A model generated the notes under the pieces. It was not told where the DNA came from, did no database searches, and saw only the letters and a program-made list of their open reading frames with translations. A stretch of 64,000 bases of DNA from Cryobacterium sp. Y50. GTDB taxonomy: Bacteria > Actinomycetota > Actinomycetes > Actinomycetales > Microbacteriaceae. Below, piece by piece: positions 9,250-16,798 of the stretch; position 1 is the stretch's first letter, and every line of letters starts with the position of its first letter. Location: positions 39,617 through 103,616 of the forward strand of contig NZ_PJJM01000092.1 in assembly GCF_002929805.1 (NCBI RefSeq), given 5' to 3'. Both the position numbers and the translations under genes were made by a program.

Positions 9250-10632
9250 ATGACAGAAAATCCGCAGCTACGAGTCGCCAGGCCCGGCTGTTCGCATCTC
9301 GAACTCAGTCTTTCTGAAGCAATTGATGATCCGGCCAGGTCGCTGGAAACAGAGACGGTCACTAAACAAGGCGGTGTTGGGCCGTTGGATTTCACGGTGG
9401 ATTACGACCCGTTGTCCTACGCGGTGTATGACTACCCCTACGACACCTACAAGCGGCTGCGGGATGCCGCCCCCGTGTATTTCAATCGGGACCGGGAAAT
9501 CTATGTTGTCTCCCGATACGACGACGTTCGTGCCGGCTTGGCCAACAATGTCCAGCTGGTCAACGGTCTCGGGAACGATATCGATGGAACACACGACTCC
9601 TATGGGGCCGGAATGCTCGTCGCCGAAGACCCTCCCCGCCACACGAACTTGCGGGCGGCCATTCGCCGTACCTTTGCAGCCCGCGAAATCTTGGCCAAAG
9701 AAGACGGCATTCGTGCGTTCACGCAGAGCCTTCTCGCCGACATGCAGGCCAAGGGTGGTGGCGATTTTGCCACCGATTTCGCCCTGCCCATGTCCATTGG
9801 TATGGGTATCTCCTTGCTCGGCTCACCGGCAGAGGACAACACCGCGTTCGTGGAACACCTGTGGCGGGCGATGGAACGAACGGTGGGCAAGTACGGCATC
9901 CCGGTTGACGCGGCGGTAGCGAATGGCGAAACCGAAGAGCTTCTAGCGCGTCGTTTCGCCCAACGTCGTGACGCAATCGCGGCTGGCGCCGAGACAACTG
10001 GCTCCGATGCGTACACCCAGATTTTGCTGGCCTCCCAGAAGGGGAAAGTACTTGAAGCTGAGCAGGACGGTTTAGCCCATCTCATCCTCTCTGCCGCCAG
10101 CGATGCCCCGGCAGCCCTGCTCACCAACCTGGTTTATGTCTTGGATAAATTTCCGCGCCTGCAAGGACATTTGCGCTCTCACCCAGAGTTGATCACAGCG
10201 TTTGTTGAGGAGACCTTACGTTACGAAACGCCGGGACAAAATGTGTCGCGACAAACCACGGAGCAGATCGTGATCGCCGGGGTCACGATTCCGGCCGATT
10301 CCCGAGTGATGTTTTTGCAGGGGTCAGCGAACCGGGACGAACGCGTGTATCCAGATCCGGACGTTTTCGACATCAGTCGGGAGTTCACGCCGAAGAACCG
10401 CATCATGTCGTTCGGTGAAGGTATTCACGCTTGTATGGGCGCGCCGTTCGCTCGCATGGCAGCAAAAATCATGGTCGAGGAGCTGCTGGCCGGACCTGAT
10501 ATTCGCATTGTCGGCTCCCCTGAACGCTGGGTGAAGCAGTTGGTGCGCGGATTCTCCGCTCTCCCTGTCGAATTCGCCGCGCCCGGCAGCGGCGTCGTCC
10601 ATCAGCACTTCACTCTAGGAATTGGACGGTAA
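9250..10632 (+). CDS. Cytochrome P450
   Basis: A 460-residue soluble bacterial P450. The heme-thiolate loop is FGEGIHACMGAPFAR with the ligand near Cys395, and the K-helix ExxR is ETLR near 321-324. The I-helix reads SAASDAPAAL: the usual acid Asp285 is kept, but the oxygen-activating threonine is Ala286 and a proline follows. The ATG at 9250 is chosen for the GAAGGAGCG just upstream; a TTG 18 bases earlier is less likely. Its likely redox partners are encoded at 12487-14272, an arrangement like the cineole P450cin system. Neighbours are polyol genes, so oxidation or O-demethylation of a cyclitol or sugar is the favoured but unproven role. Confidence 0.93.
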   Translation: MTENPQLRVARPGCSHLELSLSEAIDDPARSLETETVTKQGGVGPLDFTVDYDPLSYAVYDYPYDTYKRLRDAAPVYFNRDREIYVVSRYDDVRAGLANNVQLVNGLGNDIDGTHDSYGAGMLVAEDPPRHTNLRAAIRRTFAAREILAKEDGIRAFTQSLLADMQAKGGGDFATDFALPMSIGMGISLLGSPAEDNTAFVEHLWRAMERTVGKYGIPVDAAVANGETEELLARRFAQRRDAIAAGAETTGSDAYTQILLASQKGKVLEAEQDGLAHLILSAASDAPAALLTNLVYVLDKFPRLQGHLRSHPELITAFVEETLRYETPGQNVSRQTTEQIVIAGVTIPADSRVMFLQGSANRDERVYPDPDVFDISREFTPKNRIMSFGEGIHACMGAPFARMAAKIMVEELLAGPDIRIVGSPERWVKQLVRGFSALPVEFAAPGSGVVHQHFTLGIGR

Positions 10633-10637
10633 ACCCC

Positions 10638-11612
10638 ATGCAATATCGCTCTTTTGGTAGAACAGGATGGGATGTTAGCGAGATCTCCTTCGGCGCATGG
10701 CAGCTCGGCGGCCAATGGGGCCAGGTCGACGATGAAGAGTCGATTGCGACCCTTCTGGCCGCGTACACCCTTGGCATCAACTTTGTCGACACCGCTGAGT
10801 TCTATGGAGCTGGCCACAGCGAAGAAGTGATCGGCGAATCTCTTCGCCGCTGGGACGGGGACCGCATCTACGTTGCCACCAAAATTCAGCCAACTCGCTG
10901 GCCGAACGCCGACGAAGACAACCCCAAGATGCGTGGCCGCTACCCCGAGTGGCATCTGCGCAACGGCGTCGAGCTCGCGTTGACCCGGCTTGGCGTTGAA
11001 CGGCTTGATCTCCTTCAACTGCATTGCTGGGTCACCGACGGACTGAACAACCTGGATTGGCTGGAAACCCTCAATGCCCTGCGGGTTGAGGGCAAGATAG
11101 ACAAAATCGGGGTTTCCATTCGCGACTACCGCCCCGATGAAGGAGTGAATCTTGCGAATCTCGGACTAGTTGACTCCATCCAGGTCATTTTCAACTTATT
11201 CGAACAACGTCCAGTGACCAATTTATTTCGGGCAGGAGCGCGAACGAAGACCGCGTTCATTGACCGGGTCGCCTTCGACTCGGGCTCCCTCAGCGGTGCG
11301 TGGACTCCCTCAACCTATGACTCGTGGGAGGTCGGCTCGCAGCAGCACCAGATGTTTCGCGGTGAACGGTTCACCGAAACTTTGAAACGCGTCGAAGCGT
11401 TGAAAGCGATCTGCGCGCCGTATTACCTCACCCTGGCGGAGGCTGCCATGCGATACACCCTGAGTTCACCCGACGTCTCGACCGTGATCGCGGGCATGAG
11501 CACGCAGAAAAACGTCGAGCGCAACGCCTCGTACTCCGATGGCCAGGCGTTCCCCCCGGAACTGCTCGACCAGCTTGCGGAGCACAACTGGCCCAGAAAC
11601 TACTACAAATGA
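10638..11612 (+). CDS. Aldo/keto reductase
   Basis: A 324-residue (beta/alpha)8 NAD(P)H-dependent oxidoreductase of the AKR superfamily. The catalytic tetrad is visible: Asp51 and Tyr56 in DTAEFYG, Lys82 in VATKI, and His129 in LLQLHCW. The start FGRTGWDVSEISFGAW is typical. It lies 5 bases after the P450 stop, and its own stop overlaps the next gene's ATG, so it is co-translated with the P450 and the hydrolase. A second dehydrogenase step on the P450 product, or on a keto-inositol, is inferred. Confidence 0.9.
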   Translation: MQYRSFGRTGWDVSEISFGAWQLGGQWGQVDDEESIATLLAAYTLGINFVDTAEFYGAGHSEEVIGESLRRWDGDRIYVATKIQPTRWPNADEDNPKMRGRYPEWHLRNGVELALTRLGVERLDLLQLHCWVTDGLNNLDWLETLNALRVEGKIDKIGVSIRDYRPDEGVNLANLGLVDSIQVIFNLFEQRPVTNLFRAGARTKTAFIDRVAFDSGSLSGAWTPSTYDSWEVGSQQHQMFRGERFTETLKRVEALKAICAPYYLTLAEAAMRYTLSSPDVSTVIAGMSTQKNVERNASYSDGQAFPPELLDQLAEHNWPRNYYK

Positions 11613-12352
11613 GAGATGCAAAACTTCGACAAGTTCAAGTCGAGTACCTCTCGCCCGCCGAACTTGACGCAGCTTTGGCTGCTGCGTCCATCGTGTATTT
11701 ACCGCTGGGGACGATTGAATTTCATGGTTCGCATCTGCCGGTCGGTCTGGACGCTCTAACGGCCCACGGGCTGTGTATTGACGCTGCTCAACGGACTGGT
11801 GGTCTGGTCCTCCCTCCGCTGTACCAAGGCACGGGAGGAGGGCATTCCGCCTACCCGTGGACGATCATGATGCCAACAGCTACAGCAATCCGATCAAACG
11901 TGCACCACACCCTGCAACGATTGTCTGATTTCGGTGTGCGGAAAACTGTTCTGTTCACCGGTCATTTTCCCGACGAACAGCTCGATCTCATCGACGGGCT
12001 GGCAGCCGAGTGGAACACGCAGGGAACTCACACCATGCGGGTTTTGGCTACCGGTGTCAACCGGTGTACCGAGGCGCCTCTCGCTCCCGACCATGCCGGG
12101 GTGTTCGAAACCACTCTGCTGCACTCGTTCTGGCCCGATTTAGTACACCTCGACCGACTGCCGCCCGCAGACATGCATCCGGCAGTTGACCCGGCCGGTG
12201 ACGATCAGGGTCGGCACCGGCATGACTCCGCCCATCCGTTGTGGGGAATTTTTGGCCCGGACCCGCGACGTCTGGATCTATCCAGCAGCGGTCTTCTGCG
12301 CGAGTTTCTGGTCGGGTGGCTCAGTGGTCAAGTTCTCAAGCTCACGGCTTGA
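11609..12352 (+). CDS. Creatininase-family metal-dependent amidohydrolase/lactonase
   Basis: A 247-residue protein of the creatininase superfamily. The N-terminal metal motif is GTIEFHGSHLPVGLD (Glu37, His39, Asp48), with His119 in FTGHFP and DHAGVFET (His162, Glu167) later. The common NGHxxN motif is altered to TGHFPD. Members cleave cyclic amides or formamides. As I recall, the diketo-inositol hydrolase IolN of Thermotoga also belongs here. In this locus it could open an oxidised inositol ring or a lactone. It overlaps the AKR stop by 4 bp and ends the operon. Confidence 0.82.
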   Translation: MRDAKLRQVQVEYLSPAELDAALAAASIVYLPLGTIEFHGSHLPVGLDALTAHGLCIDAAQRTGGLVLPPLYQGTGGGHSAYPWTIMMPTATAIRSNVHHTLQRLSDFGVRKTVLFTGHFPDEQLDLIDGLAAEWNTQGTHTMRVLATGVNRCTEAPLAPDHAGVFETTLLHSFWPDLVHLDRLPPADMHPAVDPAGDDQGRHRHDSAHPLWGIFGPDPRRLDLSSSGLLREFLVGWLSGQVLKLTA

Positions 12353-12405
12353 TGGGTGCAACTGTCACGATTCGCGTCGGCTCTGTACCGGCGATTTCAT
12401 CAAAC

Positions 12406-12421
12406 ACTAGCACGTGCTAGT
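12406..12421. promoter_or_regulatory. Perfect 16-bp palindrome, probable operator
   Basis: ACTAGCACGTGCTAGT is its own reverse complement. It lies in the 134-bp gap between the hydrolase gene and the reductase gene, 66 bases before the ATG at 12487. A dimeric repressor site is likely. No second copy was noticed in the window. Confidence 0.55.
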
Positions 12422-12435
12422 AAATCATGCTATGT

Positions 12436-12445
12436 TGACCTGACA
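12436..12445 (+). promoter_or_regulatory. IolR-like operator match before the P450 reductase gene
   Basis: TGACCTGACA fits the consensus I recall for the Corynebacterium GntR-type regulator IolR (KGWCHTRACA) at every position. It lies 42 bases before the reductase ATG, in the same gap as the 16-bp palindrome. Further exact matches are at 15459-15468 and 23526-23535. Confidence 0.45.
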
Positions 12446-12486
12446 AAGTTCTATTTAGCCTACGAACACTGCAAGGGGCAGCACGT

Positions 12487-13815
12487 ATGCACAGGAGTGA
12501 ACTCTCGACCGTTAACGGGGAGTTAGCCGTGTTTGCCCCCGCGACGCACTCCATCGCCATCGTCGGCAGTGGACCGTCGGGTTGTTACGTCGCGCATTTC
12601 CTGCGCAAGCGCTGGCCGACTTCCGAAATCGTGATCTTCGATCGTTTGGATCTTCCCTACGGACTCGTGCGTTACGGCGTGGCGCCCGATCACACCGGCA
12701 CGAAAGCGGTGGCCCGGCAGTTCGACCGCCTGTTTGAGCAGAGTGGGGTGCGCTTTGTCGGCGGGACCGAAATCGGTCGGCACATCACGGTGGACCAGCT
12801 GCGTGAAGCCTTTGACGTTACCGTGCTCGCGACCGGCCTCTCTGCCGACCGAGCCCTCGAAATCCCCGGTGCCACCAGCAACGTTCCCCGGGCCACGACT
12901 CTACCGGCCGGCGCCGACGTCACCGGTGCGGCTCTGGCTGGAATATACGGTTCGGGACGAGTCACCCGCCTGATCAATGGTCACCCCGACGAGAGTGCCA
13001 ACGGTGTGGTATTCGGCTCGCGTATCGCGATCGTCGGGCAGGGCAATGTGGCCGTTGACCTGCTCCGAATGTTCCTGATGTCGCCGGAGGAACTTCGTGG
13101 CCATGGCGTGGCCGATGAAGTCGTCAATGCCATCGCTGCCGGGCCGGTGCGGCACATCGACATCGTGGGACGATCCAGCCTCTCACGAGCAAAATTCGAT
13201 CCTGCGATGATCCGCGAGTTGGCGAGAATTCCCAACGTGCGTTTTCTGGCCGATCCCAGTGAACTCCACGACGCCGACACGGAGCCTCGGGACTCGGCTA
13301 AATGTGACGCGCTTCTTAACCTGCTCGCGGCCGCATCGGCCGCATCGGCCGTTGACGGCGCTCAAAATACGGATGCTGCCGCGGGCTCTGACCGCACGGT
13401 ACGATTTCATTTTGGTTGGGTGCCGGAGCGGATCGAAGGCGACGACACCGTTGAGGCCCTTATCTTTCGCAGTGCCGATGGTATCCAGTCCTCGTTCCGG
13501 CTCGCCGTCGACTCAGTGTTGACCGCCATTGGCTTCTTCGAAGCAGAAGATGCCCCAGTGCGTCGCCAGGCCCACGAATCGCACGATAGCGACCTCGATA
13601 TCGGACGCCTCGGACCGGGGTTGTTTTGCGTCGGTTGGCTCCGTCGCGGGCCGCAGGGCACCATTCCTGCCAACCGCACTGACGCGAAGATGGTGGCTGA
13701 TGTCATCGGTGCAGCTGCCGACGCTGGCGAATTTTTCCCGGGAAAGCCCGGGTTTTCCGGACTGAACCTCCCGACTCTGAACTGCCCGCATCGCCCTCGC
13801 CCGCACGACCTTTAA
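12487..13815 (+). CDS. Adrenodoxin-reductase-like ferredoxin/flavodoxin-NADP reductase
   Basis: A 442-residue FAD/NADPH flavoprotein of the adrenodoxin reductase (FprA) family. Visible motifs are the FAD site IAIVGSGPSGCYVAHFL, the family signature LPYGLVRYGVAPDH, the NADP-binding VGQGNVAVD and a C-terminal GWLRRGPQGTIPANR. It should pass electrons from NADPH to the flavodoxin encoded 13 bp downstream and so to the P450. This reductase-plus-flavodoxin pairing is the cindoxin reductase/cindoxin arrangement. AAGGGG before the ATG at 12487 is a plausible ribosome site. Residues about 285-305 form an alanine-rich insertion. Confidence 0.9.
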   Translation: MHRSELSTVNGELAVFAPATHSIAIVGSGPSGCYVAHFLRKRWPTSEIVIFDRLDLPYGLVRYGVAPDHTGTKAVARQFDRLFEQSGVRFVGGTEIGRHITVDQLREAFDVTVLATGLSADRALEIPGATSNVPRATTLPAGADVTGAALAGIYGSGRVTRLINGHPDESANGVVFGSRIAIVGQGNVAVDLLRMFLMSPEELRGHGVADEVVNAIAAGPVRHIDIVGRSSLSRAKFDPAMIRELARIPNVRFLADPSELHDADTEPRDSAKCDALLNLLAAASAASAVDGAQNTDAAAGSDRTVRFHFGWVPERIEGDDTVEALIFRSADGIQSSFRLAVDSVLTAIGFFEAEDAPVRRQAHESHDSDLDIGRLGPGLFCVGWLRRGPQGTIPANRTDAKMVADVIGAAADAGEFFPGKPGFSGLNLPTLNCPHRPRPHDL

Positions 13816-13828
13816 CATAGGAACGCTC

Positions 13829-14272
13829 ATGAGCACAACTGTCATCTTGTACGGAACCGAATCCGGCAATGCCGAATTGGTCGCCGAAGACCTGGCCGCC
13901 GAGCTGGAGGGAGAGCGGGAGGTCTCCGTCTACGACATGTCAGATTTCGACGTCGCCGATTTCGATGCCGAAAATTTCTACCTCGTCGTGTGCTCCACGC
14001 ACGGCGACGGAGAACTCCCAGGCGGGGCGACGCCCCTGTTCGAAGCGCTCAACAGCGAGCGGCCGAATTTGTCGGGTATCCGCTACGCCATGTTCGGTCT
14101 CGGCAACAGCACGTATGAGACCTACAGTCAAGGCAGCGAAATCATTGACCGCCGACTCACCGAACTCGGGGCGAAACGGGTAGGAGTATACGGTCGTCAT
14201 GACGCCTGCGACGGATCACTTCCGAATGACGGCGCGGTCGAATGGGCTCGCGAACTACTTGTGCTGGTGTAA
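13829..14272 (+). CDS. Flavodoxin (cindoxin-like P450 electron donor)
   Basis: A 147-residue FMN protein. The phosphate loop is YGTESGNAE near residues 8-16, the two isoalloxazine loops are STHGDGELPGG and FGLGNSTYETYSQG, and the acidic surface is typical of long-loop flavodoxins. It is the one-electron carrier between the upstream reductase and, most likely, the P450 at 9250-10632. Few P450s use a flavodoxin in place of a ferredoxin. Its stop lies 9 bp from the convergent LacI gene stop. Confidence 0.92.
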   Translation: MSTTVILYGTESGNAELVAEDLAAELEGEREVSVYDMSDFDVADFDAENFYLVVCSTHGDGELPGGATPLFEALNSERPNLSGIRYAMFGLGNSTYETYSQGSEIIDRRLTELGAKRVGVYGRHDACDGSLPNDGAVEWARELLVLV

Positions 14273-14281
14273 CCGCGCGGG

Positions 14282-15307
14282 CTACCGAGACGGCACGGCC
14301 GTGCTGCCGCGGACGACGAGCCGGGCACTCGTGAAGACTTGCGAGCCTGCGGCACCCGTGTCGGTGATTCGAGTAATGGCCGCGGCCATGGCAGCCGCGC
14401 CGACCTCTCGGGGGTCTTGACGCACCGTCGTGAGGTTCATGAACGACAACCGGGCGACGCGGTTGTCATCAAATCCCGTGATCGAGACATCAGCTGGAAT
14501 GCGCACGCCGGCGGCCGCAAGGGTGTAACTGAGGCCGAGGGCGGCTTGGTCGTTACTGCAGACAATGGCGGTCGGGAGCACCGCGCCGGCAAGGAGGATG
14601 CGTGCGGCGCTAGCCCCGCATTCTTCGGTGTAGTCGCCCCGAACTTCGAGAATCTGCTCGGTGAGGGCGAGTCGCTGCACGGCCGCACGGTAGCCGGAGA
14701 GCCGCAGCGTGCCGTCAAGCATGTCGACGCCGTGCACGTACACGATTTCGGTATGGCCGAGGCCGGCCAAGTGCATAACGGCGGATTCGATTCCGCTGTC
14801 GCCCTGCGAACGGACGAGGTCGAAGTCACAGTCGGGGATGCCCCGGCCGATGACCACAATGGGAATCTGTCCGGCGGCGCGGCGCAGTAGCTCCGGTGAG
14901 GAACGCGGGGCAATCAGGATGAGCGCCTCACATCGATGGCCGACGATCTCGGTTATCGCCTCGCTTTCGTCCCTAATCGGCGTGAGCGCACTGACCACAA
15001 GCCGGTAGCCGGATTCGTGAGCGACGGCGTAGAGCCATTCGATGATCTCGACCGGGGCCGAGTGAGCGGGATCGAAGATGACCCCGATGTATTTGGTCGA
15101 ACCGGCGCGCAAGGCGCGGGCCGCCGTGTTTGGACTGTAGCCAAGAATCCGAGCGGCTTCCAGGATTCTTTCCCGGGTATCGGCACCGACTCCCGTGGCA
15201 TTTCGAAACACGAGCCCTACGAGCTGGCGAGACACTCCGACCCGCTGCGCGACATCGGCCATGGTCGCCGGGCGCAGACCTGCGGTCGGCGATGATTGGT
15301 CGGTCAC
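14282..15307 (-). CDS. LacI-family transcriptional regulator
   Basis: A 341-residue repressor. The HTH is ATMADVAQRVGVSRQLVGLVF, followed by the hinge helix NTAARALRAGSTKYIG and a periplasmic-binding-protein-like sensor domain that ends with SITGFDDNRVARL. A GTG start at 15307 is chosen because AAAGGAA sits 5 bases upstream; the longer reading from 15484 has no such site. It is divergent from the first ABC binding protein and convergent with the flavodoxin. It probably controls the transporter and perhaps the P450 operon, with a sugar or polyol as inducer. Confidence 0.9.
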   Translation of the reverse strand: MTDQSSPTAGLRPATMADVAQRVGVSRQLVGLVFRNATGVGADTRERILEAARILGYSPNTAARALRAGSTKYIGVIFDPAHSAPVEIIEWLYAVAHESGYRLVVSALTPIRDESEAITEIVGHRCEALILIAPRSSPELLRRAAGQIPIVVIGRGIPDCDFDLVRSQGDSGIESAVMHLAGLGHTEIVYVHGVDMLDGTLRLSGYRAAVQRLALTEQILEVRGDYTEECGASAARILLAGAVLPTAIVCSNDQAALGLSYTLAAAGVRIPADVSITGFDDNRVARLSFMNLTTVRQDPREVGAAAMAAAITRITDTGAAGSQVFTSARLVVRGSTAVPSR

Positions 15308-15390
15308 TGTGGTTCCTTTCGACGCAAAGGTCATCGTAACGTCCCGGTCGCTACGCCGCGTGTCTGCACAAATCACCGCTCCATTTGTCA

Positions 15391-15404
15391 CCGTTTGATA
15401 ACGG
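15391..15404. promoter_or_regulatory. Inverted repeat in the divergent lacI/transporter promoter region
   Basis: CCGTT-TGAT-AACGG is a 5+4+5 inverted repeat between the divergent lacI and binding-protein genes. Its form and place fit a LacI-family operator. Apart from this and the site at 15459, the 276-bp region 15308-15583 shows nothing definite. Confidence 0.35.
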
Positions 15405-15458
15405 ATGCCCAACTCGATAATTTCAGGACTTGTGCCGCTCGAGTTTATGACGTAAGAA

Positions 15459-15468
15459 TGTCCTAACA
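15459..15468 (+). promoter_or_regulatory. IolR-like operator match before the first ABC transporter
   Basis: TGTCCTAACA fits KGWCHTRACA, the IolR consensus as I recall it, at all ten positions. It lies 116 bases before the binding-protein start, between lacI and the transporter. Confidence 0.45.
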
Positions 15469-15583
15469 AAGAATCTGTCGTCACTCGGTCCCCCGCTACC
15501 GCCAGTCATTTGCAGTGCAGCTGCCCTTCCCCCGGCAGGAGCGCACAACTCACAATCCGTTCTTTTGAAAGGGACACAACGAC

Positions 15584-16636
15584 GTGAAACTCACTCTCAA
15601 CACCAAGCGCGGCCTGGTCGCCGTGGCTATCGCGAGCACGGCAATGCTCGGCTTGGCAGCCTGTACCGCAAGTGGAACTGAAACAAAAGCGGCCGACTCC
15701 AGCGCTTCCGGCCTCGAGTCCGGATTCGGAGCCCGCGGCGAAAACCGCGACGCGTACTTCATCACCTATTACAACCCGGCATCAGACGCCTTCTGGGCAC
15801 AGATCCTTGCCGGTGCAGAGGATGCCGCCAAGCTCGGTAACCTCAACCTCACCCACCAGACGGCTGACGCCGACCCCGCCACCATGGTGACCCTGGTTCA
15901 GACCGCAATCGCCACTGACCCGGCGGTGATTTTCATGCCCTTCAACGAGGGCGAAGCCTGGGTTGACGTTGCCTGCCAGGCACACGATGCCGGAATCACC
16001 GTCATCTCGTACAATGTTCCAGCACCCGATACTGCCGGTGAATGCGTCTCCGGCTTTGTCGGCCAGGACTTCTATGAAGTCGGCGGCATCGTCGGCCAGG
16101 CGCTCCTCGACTCCGGCAAGGTCTCGACCGGTGACAAGGTGCTCATCACGGCTGAAGAGCCCGACCAGCCCTACGCACTGCAGCGTGGTGGCGGAGCCTT
16201 CGACGTTCTCGACGCGGCTGGCATAGGCGTTCTTCCGCAGGAGCAGTGGCTTCGAGTGGGTGGCGACGATGCCGGTGCTCTCGACGCGCTGACCTCCTGG
16301 CTCGTTGCAAACCCCGATGTTAAGGCTGTTATCCCCGTCGGTGGCACCCCGCACCGTAACCTGCCCGCCGCTCTTGAAGCAGCCGGTCTCTCCGATGTGT
16401 CGATCATTGGCTTTGATACCGCTCCCCAGATCGTTCAGGGTTTGAAGGATGGCGTCATCCTCGCAACGGCTGACCAGCAGGGCTACGTTCAGGGCTTCCA
16501 GTCCACCATGCAGGGTGTCCTCTCGCTGGACTTCGGTTTCTCGCCGGCGAACATCAACTCCGGTGGTACCGGTCTGATCACCACGGATAACGTCGACAAC
16601 ATCGAAGCTAAGGACCTTCAGGGCATCCGCTGGTAG
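15584..16636 (+). CDS. Sugar/polyol ABC transporter substrate-binding lipoprotein 1
   Basis: A 350-residue precursor with a charged N-terminus, a hydrophobic segment and the lipobox LAAC at about residue 26, so it should be anchored outside the membrane. The mature part is a type I periplasmic-binding fold of the ribose/inositol group: FITYYNPASDAFW near the start, TDPAVIFMPF in the middle, and IIGFDTAPQIVQGLKDG then ATADQQGYVQGF near the end. The GTG at 15584 follows GAAAGGG. The permease and ATPase follow after a stem-loop. The iol setting suggests inositol or a derivative as ligand. Confidence 0.88.
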   Translation: MKLTLNTKRGLVAVAIASTAMLGLAACTASGTETKAADSSASGLESGFGARGENRDAYFITYYNPASDAFWAQILAGAEDAAKLGNLNLTHQTADADPATMVTLVQTAIATDPAVIFMPFNEGEAWVDVACQAHDAGITVISYNVPAPDTAGECVSGFVGQDFYEVGGIVGQALLDSGKVSTGDKVLITAEEPDQPYALQRGGGAFDVLDAAGIGVLPQEQWLRVGGDDAGALDALTSWLVANPDVKAVIPVGGTPHRNLPAALEAAGLSDVSIIGFDTAPQIVQGLKDGVILATADQQGYVQGFQSTMQGVLSLDFGFSPANINSGGTGLITTDNVDNIEAKDLQGIRW

Positions 16637-16700
16637 TTAGTGGCGCGGCATGGCTGGCATTAGTCAGTAGCTCCACGCGGTTGTAGTTCAATCACAGAGG

Positions 16701-16735
16701 CCAGGGCCGATCGTCAGCTCGTCGATCGGCCCTGG
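16701..16735 (+). terminator. Stem-loop between binding-protein and permease genes
   Basis: CCAGGGCCGATCG (16701-16713) pairs perfectly with 16723-16735, a 13-bp stem with a 9-base loop and no T-run after it. Within an ABC operon such a hairpin often protects the binding-protein mRNA or lowers downstream expression. A partial terminator is also possible. Confidence 0.7.
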
Positions 16736-16798
16736 TTCCACCCCACACCTCAAAAACTTCCCGGCACCTTCATCTCGTGTGCTCAAAGGAAAGAAGCC

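Noticed and set aside
9250..14272. Assigning the P450 system to cineole or another terpene
   Set aside because: The redox partners resemble those of P450cin, but no terpene genes are nearby and the flanking catabolic and transport genes are of polyol type.
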